A stretch of 54,295 nucleotides of DNA from Chloroflexota bacterium (GTDB taxonomy: Bacteria; Chloroflexota; Anaerolineae; JAAEKA01): contig JAYELL010000006.1 of the NCBI GenBank assembly GCA_034717495.1, positions 1-54,295 on the forward strand. The letters are read 5' to 3'. This document shows positions 25,040 to 33,572 of the stretch, one piece after another (position 1 is the first letter of the stretch; every line of letters starts with the position of its first letter). A program made the translations under genes and the position numbers. Under the pieces are notes generated by a model. It did no database searches. It had not been told where the DNA came from and worked only from the letters and a program-made list of their open reading frames with translations.

Positions 25040-27376
25040 TCAATTCAACGCTGTCCGGAAGGTAACCGACCGTCCTTCAGCGGGCAGATCGCCAAGGCCG
25101 TTGCAGGCGGTCTGCCATCCCATCGTCGCGTCCCAGTTCTCAAGCCCTACGGTGCTGCTCAGGATGTTATCGATGGCGCCGTAGTTGATGACCGCCTTGC
25201 CGTCGGGCGAAAGGATCACCTGGAAGGTGTTGAATCCAGCGCCTGCCTGCGGCGGCACATCATGCCATTCGACCACAACCGTCCTGTCGTTTACCTGGCG
25301 ATAGAGGACCTGTCCATCCTGGGATGGATCGAGATCGTCCCAGAGCGCATAGATGGCGCCATTGGGTGTCTCGATAGCGGGCACGCAGTGGTTCTGGCTG
25401 TATTGGCTACCCGCATAGCTGTCCCCAAAGCTCAGAAAGCCGTTGGCATGTATCCAGACATGGTCGTATTCCAGCCCGAAGTAGGGATAGCCGAATGGCA
25501 GCGAAACAAGAACGGCGCCGTCACTGCTCAGGCTCAGGGGAATACCGGCCGACGTGTCGATCCAGCCGGTTGTCTGGTTGCCAACTTCCAGGGAGGGCAA
25601 AAAACTGTGGAAGAGGGTCTCCACAACCCTCACCCTGACGGTCAAGACATAGGTGGTCTGCTGTCCACCAATCTCTGTGACACGCACGCGTACCTGGCCC
25701 AGATTCAACCCCAGCCCCGGCACATAAAGGAGCCGAAGACGCAGGATTGCGGAAGCCGGATGGCTCAACGTGCCATGGGTTGGCTCGTCGGCGGTAAGCC
25801 ATGCGGGAGTCGTTTCGATCACCTGCCAGGAGAGGGGCTGGTTGCTGGGATTATGGATGGTGATATCGACAGGGGGGGGCAGTTGCCCGGGCGCCGCCAG
25901 CAACTCGGGGCTTGCCGGAGAAAAGGTGAGCTGAGGTGGCAGCACCTGGCGCAGCGCCTTGGCTGCGTTGATACGACCATAGCCCAGACGATCGTTGCGA
26001 CCGTTCAGATAGGGATAGGTGTCGACTTTGTCAGCCGTGTTGCGCAGAATGCCCAACAGGGAATTTGGGCTCAGGTCTGCGCGCAGGGAGCGCATCAAGG
26101 CGAACAGTCCAGACACGTGGGGAGCGGAAAAAGAGGTGCCATACTGCAGGGCGTATCCACCCCCGAGACCAGTGCTGAAAATGGGGTCGTCATGGGTGCC
26201 ACCCGGTGCGGCCAACTCAACCTCCGGGCCACCGTTGGCGTAGGGAGCCCAGTTGTCCCAGTGGGTTGTCGCCGAAACGGCGACGACCTCGGGATAGGAT
26301 GCTGGTGTTTTTACGGGAGCAGGTGGTTGACCGGGCTGGCTGGTGTTTCCGGTGGATCCGACCAGAACCGTTCCCTTGCTGGCAGCAAATGTTACGGCTG
26401 TTCGCACCGCGGTTGAGTCGTTATCGAAGGTCAGACTGAGATTGATAACAGGATCGCCATGGTTGGCGGCGCTGACAATAGCGTCCGCCACATCGTCGGC
26501 GTAACCGACGCCAACGGAATCCAGCACACGGAAAGGCCGGATCCTGATGTTCCAGGCCATGCCGGCAATGCCCACGTCATTGTTACCTGTAGCGGCAATG
26601 ATTCCAGAGACGTGGGTGCCATGTCCAAAGGTGTCCTGCGGCTCAGAATCGTCGTCGACAAAATCATAGCCCGACAACAATCGCCCGCCAAACTCCGGAT
26701 GATCCAGATCAATACCTGAGTCGACCACCGATACGACGATATAACTCTCGCCGGTAGTGATTTCCCATGCCTGGGGCGCGAAGGCGCGACGATGTCCCCA
26801 TTGCTCAAGCCAATAGGTGTCATTGGGTTGGATGCCGGGTGTGCTTATCCCTGAAGCGTCAGAGATTCGCATCCGTGGTTCCTGGGCCGGCATCTCTTCG
26901 ACGCCTGGCTGTACTTTACGAGTCGCCGGATCGCCCGCGGGGGTGGGGGGTTGGGCCGGGGCAGCGGTGGCCTGATAATTGAGTTCGGCCGCGTCTATCC
27001 GGGCATCCGCCTGGAGGATCTTGATAGCGTTCGATTCCTGGCCTGGCGGCACGAGCAGTACCGCTGTGCGTATCGGCTCAATCGTGTGTTCGACGGTCCA
27101 ATTCGCCTGGTGGAACAGGGGTTCAAGGTCTCGCAGTTGCGTGGCCTCGTGCCAGGTGACCAATACCTCTCCCGCTGCATACACGACTTCCGGGGAGTCG
27201 TTCGAAGCTGGCAGGGAGAGCCTGGCCGGCGTTGCCAGTGCGCTGCCGGGTAGTCCAACACTTAGAAGGATACTGAGCACAGCCAGTATCGACTGGTTGA
27301 GTGCAGGGAACCGTGATTTCCTGCGGCGGTGGCCGGGGTTATTCGTATTGCAGCGTCGCCACGGGAGAGAACTCAT
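25040..27376 (-). CDS. Secreted subtilisin-like serine protease (S8)
   Basis: A 778-residue exported protease. A basic N-terminus and hydrophobic segment (about residues 28-48, ending near ALATPA) form a signal peptide, followed by an inhibitor-like propeptide (about 60-135). The catalytic triad is clear: Asp in VVDSGIDLDHPEFGG near 220, His in GHGTHVSGIIAATGN near 255, and Ser in GTSFSAPHVSG near 415. The oxyanion Asn region is GSTGNTS. After about residue 480 come two beta-rich C-terminal domains, with a last part (about 600-778) rich in Trp and Gly that may bind a surface or substrate. AAGGA precedes the ATG. It is followed by the triple-DinB gene on the same strand. Confidence 0.93.
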   Translation of the reverse strand: MSSLPWRRCNTNNPGHRRRKSRFPALNQSILAVLSILLSVGLPGSALATPARLSLPASNDSPEVVYAAGEVLVTWHEATQLRDLEPLFHQANWTVEHTIEPIRTAVLLVPPGQESNAIKILQADARIDAAELNYQATAAPAQPPTPAGDPATRKVQPGVEEMPAQEPRMRISDASGISTPGIQPNDTYWLEQWGHRRAFAPQAWEITTGESYIVVSVVDSGIDLDHPEFGGRLLSGYDFVDDDSEPQDTFGHGTHVSGIIAATGNNDVGIAGMAWNIRIRPFRVLDSVGVGYADDVADAIVSAANHGDPVINLSLTFDNDSTAVRTAVTFAASKGTVLVGSTGNTSQPGQPPAPVKTPASYPEVVAVSATTHWDNWAPYANGGPEVELAAPGGTHDDPIFSTGLGGGYALQYGTSFSAPHVSGLFALMRSLRADLSPNSLLGILRNTADKVDTYPYLNGRNDRLGYGRINAAKALRQVLPPQLTFSPASPELLAAPGQLPPPVDITIHNPSNQPLSWQVIETTPAWLTADEPTHGTLSHPASAILRLRLLYVPGLGLNLGQVRVRVTEIGGQQTTYVLTVRVRVVETLFHSFLPSLEVGNQTTGWIDTSAGIPLSLSSDGAVLVSLPFGYPYFGLEYDHVWIHANGFLSFGDSYAGSQYSQNHCVPAIETPNGAIYALWDDLDPSQDGQVLYRQVNDRTVVVEWHDVPPQAGAGFNTFQVILSPDGKAVINYGAIDNILSSTVGLENWDATMGWQTACNGLGDLPAEGRSVTFRTALN

Positions 27377-27573
27377 AGATATCCTTGAGCCATGCCGATT
27401 CTTCCGGATAGGGGTGACTGTTGTTAAGATGTCCCTGAACGTGATCCTGGCGGAATGGCATCTAGTTGCCCGCCAATTTCAGGGGCGTGGGGTTGATTGT
27501 AGTCTCACCGGGTAATAAAGGCAAGAAGTTGGAGGGGCACGGCTTTCAGAAGACGGCGGACAGAAGACCGCGG

Positions 27574-27945
27574 TTTGGACCACGAAGGCGCGAAGGGACG
27601 CGGGGCGGTTTGGACCACGAAGGCGCGAAGGGACGCGAAGGATACGGAGCACGAAGGAAGTTGACAGCGGTCGGCGGTCAGCGGTCGGTGCGTTTGGACC
27701 ACGAAGGCGCGAAGGGACGCGGGGCGGTTTGGACCACGAAGGCGCGAAGGGACGCGAAGGATACGAAGCACGAAGGGCACGAAGGAAGTTGACACCGGTC
27801 GGCGGTCAGCGGTCGGGGCGTTTGGACCACGAAGGCGCGAAGGGACGCGGGGCGGTTTGGACCACGAAGGCGCGAAGGGACGCGAAGGATGCGAAGCACG
27901 AAGGGCACGAAGGGCACGAAGGAAGTTGACACCGGTCGGCGGTTT
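27574..27945. repeat. Three-copy tandem repeat with stepwise 9-base growth
   Basis: Three copies of a unit starting TTTGGACCACGAAGGCGCG begin at 27574, 27693 and 27821, so the periods are 119 and 128. Each unit itself has two GGACCACGAAGGCGCGAAGG blocks. Near the end of the units the word GGGCACGAA occurs zero, one and two times respectively, which explains the length differences. The sequence is G/A-biased on the forward strand. Long open frames through it are products of the repeat and not genes. The rest of the 27377-28053 gap holds the subtilase leader and the promoter of the next gene. Confidence 0.85.
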
Positions 27946-27962
27946 TGGACTGGATGCAGCGA

Positions 27963-28028
27963 TTGTCCGATCATTCTTCCACCTGTATAATGCCAGGTAG
28001 GGGCTGGGAAACTCGTCCCCTACCTGGC
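27963..28028 (+). promoter_or_regulatory. Promoter plus strong stem-loop before the truncated methyltransferase
   Basis: TTGTCC (27963-27968) and TATAAT (27986-27991) are 17 bases apart. Directly after the -10 box, GCCAGGTAGGGG (27992-28003) pairs perfectly with CCCCTACCTGGC (28017-28028), giving a 12-base stem and 13-base loop. With a start near 27998 the transcript would carry part of this stem at its 5' end. The inverted repeat could instead be an operator. Confidence 0.6.
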
Positions 28029-28053
28029 CAGAAGTCCAGCAGAGTGGAGAGTC

Positions 28054-28560
28054 ATGATGAAAGAATCGTTTTACGACGCCGAGGAGATCACCCGAAACTT
28101 CGATGAGTTTGGCATCGGCGAATGGGACCGGCTCACCCAGACTCCGGTCGACGAGGTGAGTCTGTTTATCCACACGCACTATCTGAAGGAGTTCCTGCCA
28201 GAGGATGCACGTGTGCTGGAGGTGGGCGCCGGCGCGGGTCGTTTCACGATGATGCTGGCCGGTCTGGGGGCAACGGTGTTGGTAGGCGATATCTCGCCGG
28301 CCACGGTGCCGGGGCGGGGCAACTACATGCATCTTTACCGTTCTGGTGAACTGCGTGACTGGCTGCTGCAGGCAGGCCTTTCCCTGCTGGCATTGTCGGC
28401 TTCCAATTGTCTGTCATTGGGTTGGGAGAGTCTTTTGGAGGAGATCAGGGCCGATGAAGAGAAATGGACAGAGCTCCTGCGCACGGAACTTGAAGCATGT
28501 GCAGAGGAAGGTACGCTCGATATGGGAACCCATCTGATCGCTGTGGCACGCGCAGCGTGA
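28054..28560 (+). pseudogene. SAM methyltransferase with internal deletion
   Basis: The 168-residue frame starts like a class I SAM-dependent methyltransferase: an N-terminal helix region, then motif I VLEVGAGAGRFTMMLA near residue 53 and the acidic strand ATVLVGDIS. It then jumps directly to PATVPGRGNYMHLYRSGEL and a C-terminal end typical of a full-length enzyme of about 260 residues. About 100 residues holding motifs II-IV are absent, so the SAM pocket is incomplete. The frame is open, so this is an in-frame deletion, probably by recombination between two similar GDxSP segments (inference). ATG 28054 or 28057 may be used. Confidence 0.65.
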
Positions 28561-28600
28561 ACATCCATCGATCGTTTACGGCTGGAGGAGCACCAAGACC

Positions 28601-29398
28601 ATGAGCAGCAATGATTCTGAGGAGATCGCCCGCTTTTACGCTCAAACCTATGATCTCTCCGTCGCAGATTGGCCTGGCGAAGTCGATTTCTATCGGGAAT
28701 TGGCTGCGGCAGCCCGCGCGCAGGGCAGAGCGGTGTTGGAGGTTGCCTGCGGGACGGGTCGTATCGCTTTACGGCTGGCTGATGATGGTGTCAACATCGT
28801 TGGCCTGGATCGGTCCCCGGCGATGCTGGCGATTGCCCGGGAAAAGAGCCGGGCTTTGCCAGCGATCCGCTGGGTGGAGGGGGACATGAGAGCCTTTGAT
28901 CTCGACCAGACCTTTGGCCTGGTCATCATTCCCGGGCACGCCTTTCAGAACCTGGTGACGCCCCAGGACCAACTGGCCTGTCTTGAATCGATCGGGCGGC
29001 ATCTCACCGATGACGGGATTCTCGTCGTTCATCTGGATCACCAAAACGTAGACTGGCTCGGCGGTCTTGTCAAGGACAAGGGAGGCGTTTTCCAGGAGGC
29101 GGAGCAGTTCCAGAATCCGCAAACAGGCCGGCAAGTTCAGACTTTGCGGGCCTGGTCCTACGAGCCAGCGAGCCAGACGGCGATTGCCGAGACGGTCTGG
29201 CAGGAGATCGATGAACAGGGACAGGTCGTTAACCGGAGGGAAAGCGGGCCAGTTCGATTGCACTGTGTTTTTCCGTTTGAGATGCAGCACCTGTTGAGCC
29301 TGGCCGGTTATGAAGTGGAGGCAATTTACGGCGATTTCCTGCGAGGCGCATTGAGCGGCGACTCGGAGGAAATGATATGGGTTTCGAGCTGTTCATAA
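28601..29398 (+). CDS. Class I SAM-dependent methyltransferase
   Basis: This complete 265-residue methyltransferase has motif I VLEVACGTGRIALRLA near residue 47, the acidic residue of the second strand in VNIVGLDRSPAML, motif II-like RWVEGDMRAFDL and motif IV FGLVIIPGHAFQNL. It closes with a beta-rich end (FPFEMQHLLSLAGYEVEAIYG) typical of small-molecule methyltransferases. The substrate is unknown. GGAGGAG lies before the ATG. It follows the internally deleted methyltransferase by 40 bases on the same strand, but the two are not close duplicates. Confidence 0.88.
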   Translation: MSSNDSEEIARFYAQTYDLSVADWPGEVDFYRELAAAARAQGRAVLEVACGTGRIALRLADDGVNIVGLDRSPAMLAIAREKSRALPAIRWVEGDMRAFDLDQTFGLVIIPGHAFQNLVTPQDQLACLESIGRHLTDDGILVVHLDHQNVDWLGGLVKDKGGVFQEAEQFQNPQTGRQVQTLRAWSYEPASQTAIAETVWQEIDEQGQVVNRRESGPVRLHCVFPFEMQHLLSLAGYEVEAIYGDFLRGALSGDSEEMIWVSSCS

Positions 29399-29681
29399 AT
29401 TGTGCCATCCCACTTTCCTGACAAGGGGTAAACCGTCCGACCCGACTGTAGATCATACTATGCGGGCATTCCAGACCGACTCTCCGCAACGGGCCATCGA
29501 TGAATGGGGCTACGAAAATACGAATAGCGGGGAATCTTCCCTCGCGTTGGCGTTGGATGGTTTCCCGGTAGCGGGCTTTGATGGGGGTAGAAAAAACCTG
29601 GTCGGCCGCTGCCTCGTGGGCGATCGCTCGATGTCGGCGGTCAGTGGTCCATAGACGACAGCGGTGAAACTCGTGAAAAGT

Positions 29682-31280
29682 CTAGACAATCGGGCCGCTA
29701 CGCCAGGGGACGAATTCCAGGGTGCCCACGTTTTGCGCCTCGCTCCGGGAAGGCGCTCCCGAGGCCACATCAACGATAAGGTCGAAGAGTTCGGCGGCCA
29801 GCGTTTCCAGGCTGCCATCTTTCTCCAGCACCCGCCCGGCGTCGAAGTCCATGTCGCCCGGCATGCGCTCAAAGGTGGGTGAATTGGTGCTTATCTTGAT
29901 CGATGGCGCAGGCTTGAACCCGAACACAGAGCCACGCCCGGTGGTGAACAACACCAGGTTGCACCCGCCAGCCACCATGCCGGTGACCGACACGGGATCG
30001 TAGCCGGGCGTGTCCATAAACACGAACCCCCGGCGCTCGATCTGTTCGGCGTAGTCGTAGACATCGACCAGATTGGTGCTGCCGCTCTTGACGATGGCGC
30101 CCAATGATTTTTCGACGATGTTGCTCAATCCCCCCGCCTTATTGCCCGGTCCAGGATTGTTGTCGAACTCGACGCCCCGATCCCTCAGATAGGCTTGCCA
30201 CCAGTCGATCTTGTCCAGCAGTTTCTGGCCAACTTCCGGGCTGATGGCCCGCCGCGTCAGCAAATGTTCTACACCGTAAACCTCAGGGGTTTCCGCCAAC
30301 ACGACTGTGCCACCCTGCCGGATCAACGCGTCCGAGACCAGCCCCACCAGGGGATTGGCTGTAATGCCTGACCAACTGTCGCTGCCCCCGCATTCCAGGG
30401 CAATGGTCAGCTCAGAAACCGGCTGGGAAGAGCGCTGGACGGCGTTGACCGCTGGCAGCAGATCATCGATTGCGGCAATGCCGGCCTGCACGGTGGGTCC
30501 GATGCCACCCAGGTCCTGAATCACCAGGCTCACAAGTTCTGGCGCCACAGCGGTTTCATCGTCCAGTTGCTGGCGCTCGATGAGATCGTTCAGTTGGTTG
30601 ATCTCACAGCCCAAGCCCACCAGAACGGTGGCACCCACGTTGGGGTGTCGCGCCATGCCAGCCAGGGTACGTTGTAGCATGGCATAGTCCCGGGTGCCGC
30701 TATGCACACCGCCACAACCCTCGTCATGGGTCAGGGCGATGACCTCGTCGACGTTGGGATAGGACGCCAGCCGCTCGGCGGTGAAATGGCGGGTGATTTC
30801 ATGGCAACCATGGGCCGAACAGTTCACGCTGCCGATGACGGCGATGGTGTTTCTCGTGCCGACCCGCCCGCTCGCCCGCTGGAAGCCCATAAAGCTGCGC
30901 CGGTCCGCTTCCGGGATGTAAGCGGTAGGACGAGCGTCCTGACAAAAGGCATAGTCTCTCGAAAAGTCCTTTAGCCCCACGTTGTGGCTGTGGACGTGTT
31001 GGCCCGGCGAGATTGGCTCCCTGGCGAACCCGATGGTCTGGCCATAGCGGCGGACCGCATCTCCAGCCCCGATTTCGCGAAGAGCGATCTTATGTCCTGC
31101 CGGCACCAGTTGCTGCACGGCCAACTTCCTGCCGGAGGTCGTCTGCAGAACCAGACCGGCCTGAAGGCTTCGCTTGGCGATGGCCACATTGTCTTCAGGG
31201 TGGAGCCGCGCAGTGACTTCCCGCAGAGAAAGCGGTTCAGAAGATGATCTGCCGAAAAGTTCAATGGGTGAGGAATCCAT
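29682..31280 (-). CDS. UxaA-family altronate/galactarate dehydratase-like hydro-lyase
   Basis: A 532-residue fused enzyme of the altronate/galactarate dehydratase family, which removes water from sugar acids using a metal. The N-terminal SAF domain (about 20-100) begins with the family style DNVAIAKRSLQAG. The catalytic UxaA part follows, with GRVGTRNTIAVIGSVNCSAH near 135, the HDEGCGG motif near 185, VGLGCEINQ near 220 and ECGGSDSWSGITANP near 300. The cysteines and histidine would bind metal. Altronate is the likeliest substrate class but galactarate cannot be excluded. It starts directly after the YjbQ stop codon, so they form an operon. Confidence 0.88.
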   Translation of the reverse strand: MDSSPIELFGRSSSEPLSLREVTARLHPEDNVAIAKRSLQAGLVLQTTSGRKLAVQQLVPAGHKIALREIGAGDAVRRYGQTIGFAREPISPGQHVHSHNVGLKDFSRDYAFCQDARPTAYIPEADRRSFMGFQRASGRVGTRNTIAVIGSVNCSAHGCHEITRHFTAERLASYPNVDEVIALTHDEGCGGVHSGTRDYAMLQRTLAGMARHPNVGATVLVGLGCEINQLNDLIERQQLDDETAVAPELVSLVIQDLGGIGPTVQAGIAAIDDLLPAVNAVQRSSQPVSELTIALECGGSDSWSGITANPLVGLVSDALIRQGGTVVLAETPEVYGVEHLLTRRAISPEVGQKLLDKIDWWQAYLRDRGVEFDNNPGPGNKAGGLSNIVEKSLGAIVKSGSTNLVDVYDYAEQIERRGFVFMDTPGYDPVSVTGMVAGGCNLVLFTTGRGSVFGFKPAPSIKISTNSPTFERMPGDMDFDAGRVLEKDGSLETLAAELFDLIVDVASGAPSRSEAQNVGTLEFVPWRSGPIV

Positions 31281-31700
31281 TCACTCCCCCATAATCTGCA
31301 CAACCAACTCGCGGCTACGCGCACGATTATCGAAATCAATGTAGAGGATCTGCTGCCAGGTACCGAGGGTCAGATGTGTGTCGACGAAGGGAACGGTCAG
31401 TGAAGGGCCAAGCAGCGCTGCTCGCACGTGGCTATGACCGTTGCCGTCGTCCCAGCGCAGATTGTGTTGGTAGGGCTGGTCGGGTGAGGCGATCTCATCG
31501 AAGAGCCGCCCCAGGTCGGACAGGGCCCCTGACTCGTATTCGATGGTGGTCAGCCCGCTGGTAGCGCTGGGGCAAAACACTGTTACGGTGCCCGCTTGCA
31601 GGCCCGATTGCCGAACGGCCTCGGCCACCTGGCGGGTAATGTCGATCATATCGGCGTTGCCACCGGTGCGAATCGCAATGGATTGGGTATTGACGGTCAT
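31281..31700 (-). CDS. YjbQ/UPF0047 family protein
   Basis: This 139-residue protein has the standard length for YjbQ (UPF0047), a trimeric fold for which weak thiamine phosphate synthase activity has been reported in some members; its true role is open. The conserved histidine and acid motifs are seen in VFCPSATSGLTTIEYES near residue 43, HNLRWDDGNGHSHVRAALLG near residue 79 and the closing GTWQQILYIDFDNR. GAGGTGA lies before the ATG. The UxaA-type gene follows with no gap. A 12-base palindrome ACAGTATACTGT lies at 31737-31748 in its upstream region and could be part of a promoter or operator. Confidence 0.88.
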   Translation of the reverse strand: MTVNTQSIAIRTGGNADMIDITRQVAEAVRQSGLQAGTVTVFCPSATSGLTTIEYESGALSDLGRLFDEIASPDQPYQHNLRWDDGNGHSHVRAALLGPSLTVPFVDTHLTLGTWQQILYIDFDNRARSRELVVQIMGE

Positions 31701-31795
31701 TGGGTCACCTCGCCAGAATGCAGGGTTGTTGGGAAAACAGTATACTGTAGCGAGGTTGACTGAGCGAATCGTGCGAATCGTCTATACCTGGGAAG

Positions 31796-32230
31796 TCATG
31801 ACGAGGGCGACATCCCGACCGCTTTCCAGATAATGTCCTGGGTCTCGGCGGTCATCGGCAATTCGTCCATGGCTTCGAGCGCAACCCAGCGGGCGTCAGC
31901 CGCATCGTCGCCGGCCTGCAAATCGCCGCTCACATAACGGGCCAGCAGGTCAACCACGACGAAATGATAGCGCCAGCGCCCATCGCCATCCTGGTCCATA
32001 GGCTCGAACACACCCACGACCGGCCCCGGTTCGACGATGATATTGCATTCTTCCTGGATCTCGCGGCGGGCACCCTGCGCCAGGGTTTCCCCCAGTTCCA
32101 ACAGCCCGCCGGGCAGTCCCCAAAGGCCTTTGGCCGGTTCCTTACCCCGCAGGATCAAAAGCACCTGTCTATCGCGCAACACAACGGCTGCAACTCCTAC
32201 CAGGGGATGACTGGGATATTTCCGGGACAT
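31796..32230 (-). CDS. NUDIX hydrolase
   Basis: A 144-residue pyrophosphohydrolase. The NUDIX box is intact as GGLLELGETLAQGARREIQE followed by EC (G-x5-E-x7-RE-x2-EE-like), preceded by the strand GLWGLPG. Such enzymes cleave nucleoside diphosphates linked to other groups; the ADP-ribose or oxidised-nucleotide classes fit its size, but the substrate cannot be assigned. The ATG at 32230 has AAAGG about nine bases upstream; longer frames to 32323 would begin within the hairpin leader. A perfect 13-base stem hairpin lies 55 bases upstream of the start. Confidence 0.9.
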   Translation of the reverse strand: MSRKYPSHPLVGVAAVVLRDRQVLLILRGKEPAKGLWGLPGGLLELGETLAQGARREIQEECNIIVEPGPVVGVFEPMDQDGDGRWRYHFVVVDLLARYVSGDLQAGDDAADARWVALEAMDELPMTAETQDIIWKAVGMSPSS

Positions 32231-32284
32231 GGCAATGCCTTTCTTTCGCCGGGCAGGAAAACAAGCGTTCAGGTACGAAACGCG

Positions 32285-32314
32285 TTGAAGCCGCTTCCGA
32301 AGAAGCGGCTTCAA
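32285..32314. promoter_or_regulatory. Perfect 13-base stem hairpin with CGAA loop
   Basis: TTGAAGCCGCTTC (32285-32297) pairs completely with GAAGCGGCTTCAA (32302-32314) around CGAA. No T-run follows on either strand, so a normal intrinsic terminator is not supported. It lies between the metallo-beta-lactamase gene end (32485) and the NUDIX start (32230), both reverse. It may be an mRNA-stabilising or dispersed palindromic repeat. Confidence 0.7.
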
Positions 32315-32484
32315 CTCACACACCCACTAACCATCCACAACTCTCTGAAACCCACTATACACTTCATCTCAACCCAACAACAGTATAAGATCGATTCGCA
32401 TTGCTTTCAGTATGGACGCTTACGAAGTTGGTAGAATTTCGCATTTCTTTTTGTCAAATCCAGGGAAAATAGTCGCACTGGCCC

Positions 32485-33108
32485 TTATTCCCAGGTCACG
32501 TCGCCGTAGAGATCAGCGGGCCAGCCGCGGGCCACGAAGGCTTCAAAGGCAGGACGTTCCTGTCCGATGGTGCCCGATGACCCGTGTCCGGGATAGAACT
32601 CGGTCTCGTCGGGCCAGACGAAAACAATCTCCTGCAGGGTGCGCAAAGTGGTAACGAATTCTTCGGGTGACCAGGTTTTCCCCGGACCGCCCACGAAGAG
32701 TGTGTCCCCGACGATGATTCGATGATCGATCTTGAAACAGATCATGCCCGGAGTATGGCCTGGCGTATGCACCGTTTGCAGCTGCAGTTCGCCCAACTCG
32801 ATGATCTGGCCGCCAGCCAGGGGCACGTCGAAGGGTACATCGTAGGCCGCGGTTTCGGCTGGATGAAGGTAGACGGGCACCTTTGTTGCTTCTTTGACCT
32901 CGGCAAGTGCGCCCCAATGGTCGGGATGGGCATGGGTGAGAAGGATCTTGTCGACGGTGGTATCTGCGGTCAGGGCCAGAATAGTCTCGGCGTCTGCGCC
33001 TGGATCGACGATAGCGCTGCGGCCGGCCGCTGGATCGACGATCACGTAGGTGTTCATTCCCCAGGGGCCAACCTGGGTTGTGCGGATCTCTGCTGGCATT
33101 AGGATCAT
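32485..33108 (-). CDS. Metallo-beta-lactamase fold hydrolase, glyoxalase II-like
   Basis: This protein of about 207 residues has the MBL fold. The zinc-binding motif is THAHPDHWG near residue 75, followed by HTPGHTPGM near residue 130, an Asp in IVGDTLFVGG and a late FYPGHGSSGTIG histidine. The arrangement fits glyoxalase II-like thioester hydrolases, which split S-lactoylglutathione or other thiol esters. ATG 33108 lies directly after GAGGAGAG; ATG 33099 is three codons downstream and has better spacing from the same motif. The gene overlaps or closely follows the thioesterase gene in the same operon. Confidence 0.9.
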   Translation of the reverse strand: MILMPAEIRTTQVGPWGMNTYVIVDPAAGRSAIVDPGADAETILALTADTTVDKILLTHAHPDHWGALAEVKEATKVPVYLHPAETAAYDVPFDVPLAGGQIIELGELQLQTVHTPGHTPGMICFKIDHRIIVGDTLFVGGPGKTWSPEEFVTTLRTLQEIVFVWPDETEFYPGHGSSGTIGQERPAFEAFVARGWPADLYGDVTWE

Positions 33109-33116
33109 CTCTCCTC

Positions 33117-33572
33117 TCAATGCCGGGGGACTGGCCTATCCTCCAGCGTTTCTATCGCGTTCAGGAATTCATCCGGAACAGGTTTTTTGTCACCTGTTTC
33201 GTTGTCTACCATGACCTGAACGCTGCGTGCGGTTGCCACCAGACGGCCCGAGTCCCGTTCAGTGATGGAATATTCGTAGACGAAGCTGGTGCGCCCGATC
33301 GAACTGACCTTGATTCCGATATCCAGCTGTTCACCCAGGAAGGCAGGAGATCTGTAATTGATGGTGAGCTGGGCAATCACGTATTCGATGTCGGTTGCGG
33401 CCAATTCGCGGGGGACTTCACGTCCCTCGATTTCTGCCAGCTTCAAGCGGTAGGCCACCCGCGCCCACTCCAGGTAACTGGCGTAGACGGCGTTGTTGAC
33501 ATGGCCCAGCGGGTCCAGGTCACGATAGCGAACGCTAACCGTCGCGCTAACGGGAAATAGCGAGGATGTCAT
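33117..33572 (-). CDS. 4HBT-type acyl-CoA thioesterase
   Basis: A 151-residue hotdog-fold thioesterase of the YbgC/4-hydroxybenzoyl-CoA type. The signature is VRYRDLDPLGHVNNAVYASYLEWAR near residues 14-38 (read as region), with the catalytic Asp in RDLDPLGHVNN. The central strands DIEYVIAQLTINYRSPAFLGEQL are also typical. It hydrolyses acyl-CoA or acyl-ACP esters; chain length is unknown. Its start overlaps the 3' end of the upstream 671-residue protein by 26 bases, so it is likely co-transcribed with the cell-wall genes, whether or not it is functionally linked. Confidence 0.9.
   Translation of the reverse strand: MTSSLFPVSATVSVRYRDLDPLGHVNNAVYASYLEWARVAYRLKLAEIEGREVPRELAATDIEYVIAQLTINYRSPAFLGEQLDIGIKVSSIGRTSFVYEYSITERDSGRLVATARSVQVMVDNETGDKKPVPDEFLNAIETLEDRPVPRH

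Noticed and set aside
27574-27945. Possible CRISPR array
   Set aside because: Units are about 120-135 bases with no short repeat alternating with unique spacers, and there are no cas genes.
27505-28332. A 275-codon reverse frame across the tandem repeat
   Set aside because: Its translation is a repeated Pro/Ser/Arg pattern created by the DNA repeat, and it has no start context or domain.
31737-31748. Palindrome ACAGTATACTGT as a reverse-strand promoter for yjbQ
   Set aside because: It contains a TATACT word, but no acceptable -35 box at 16-18 bases was found.
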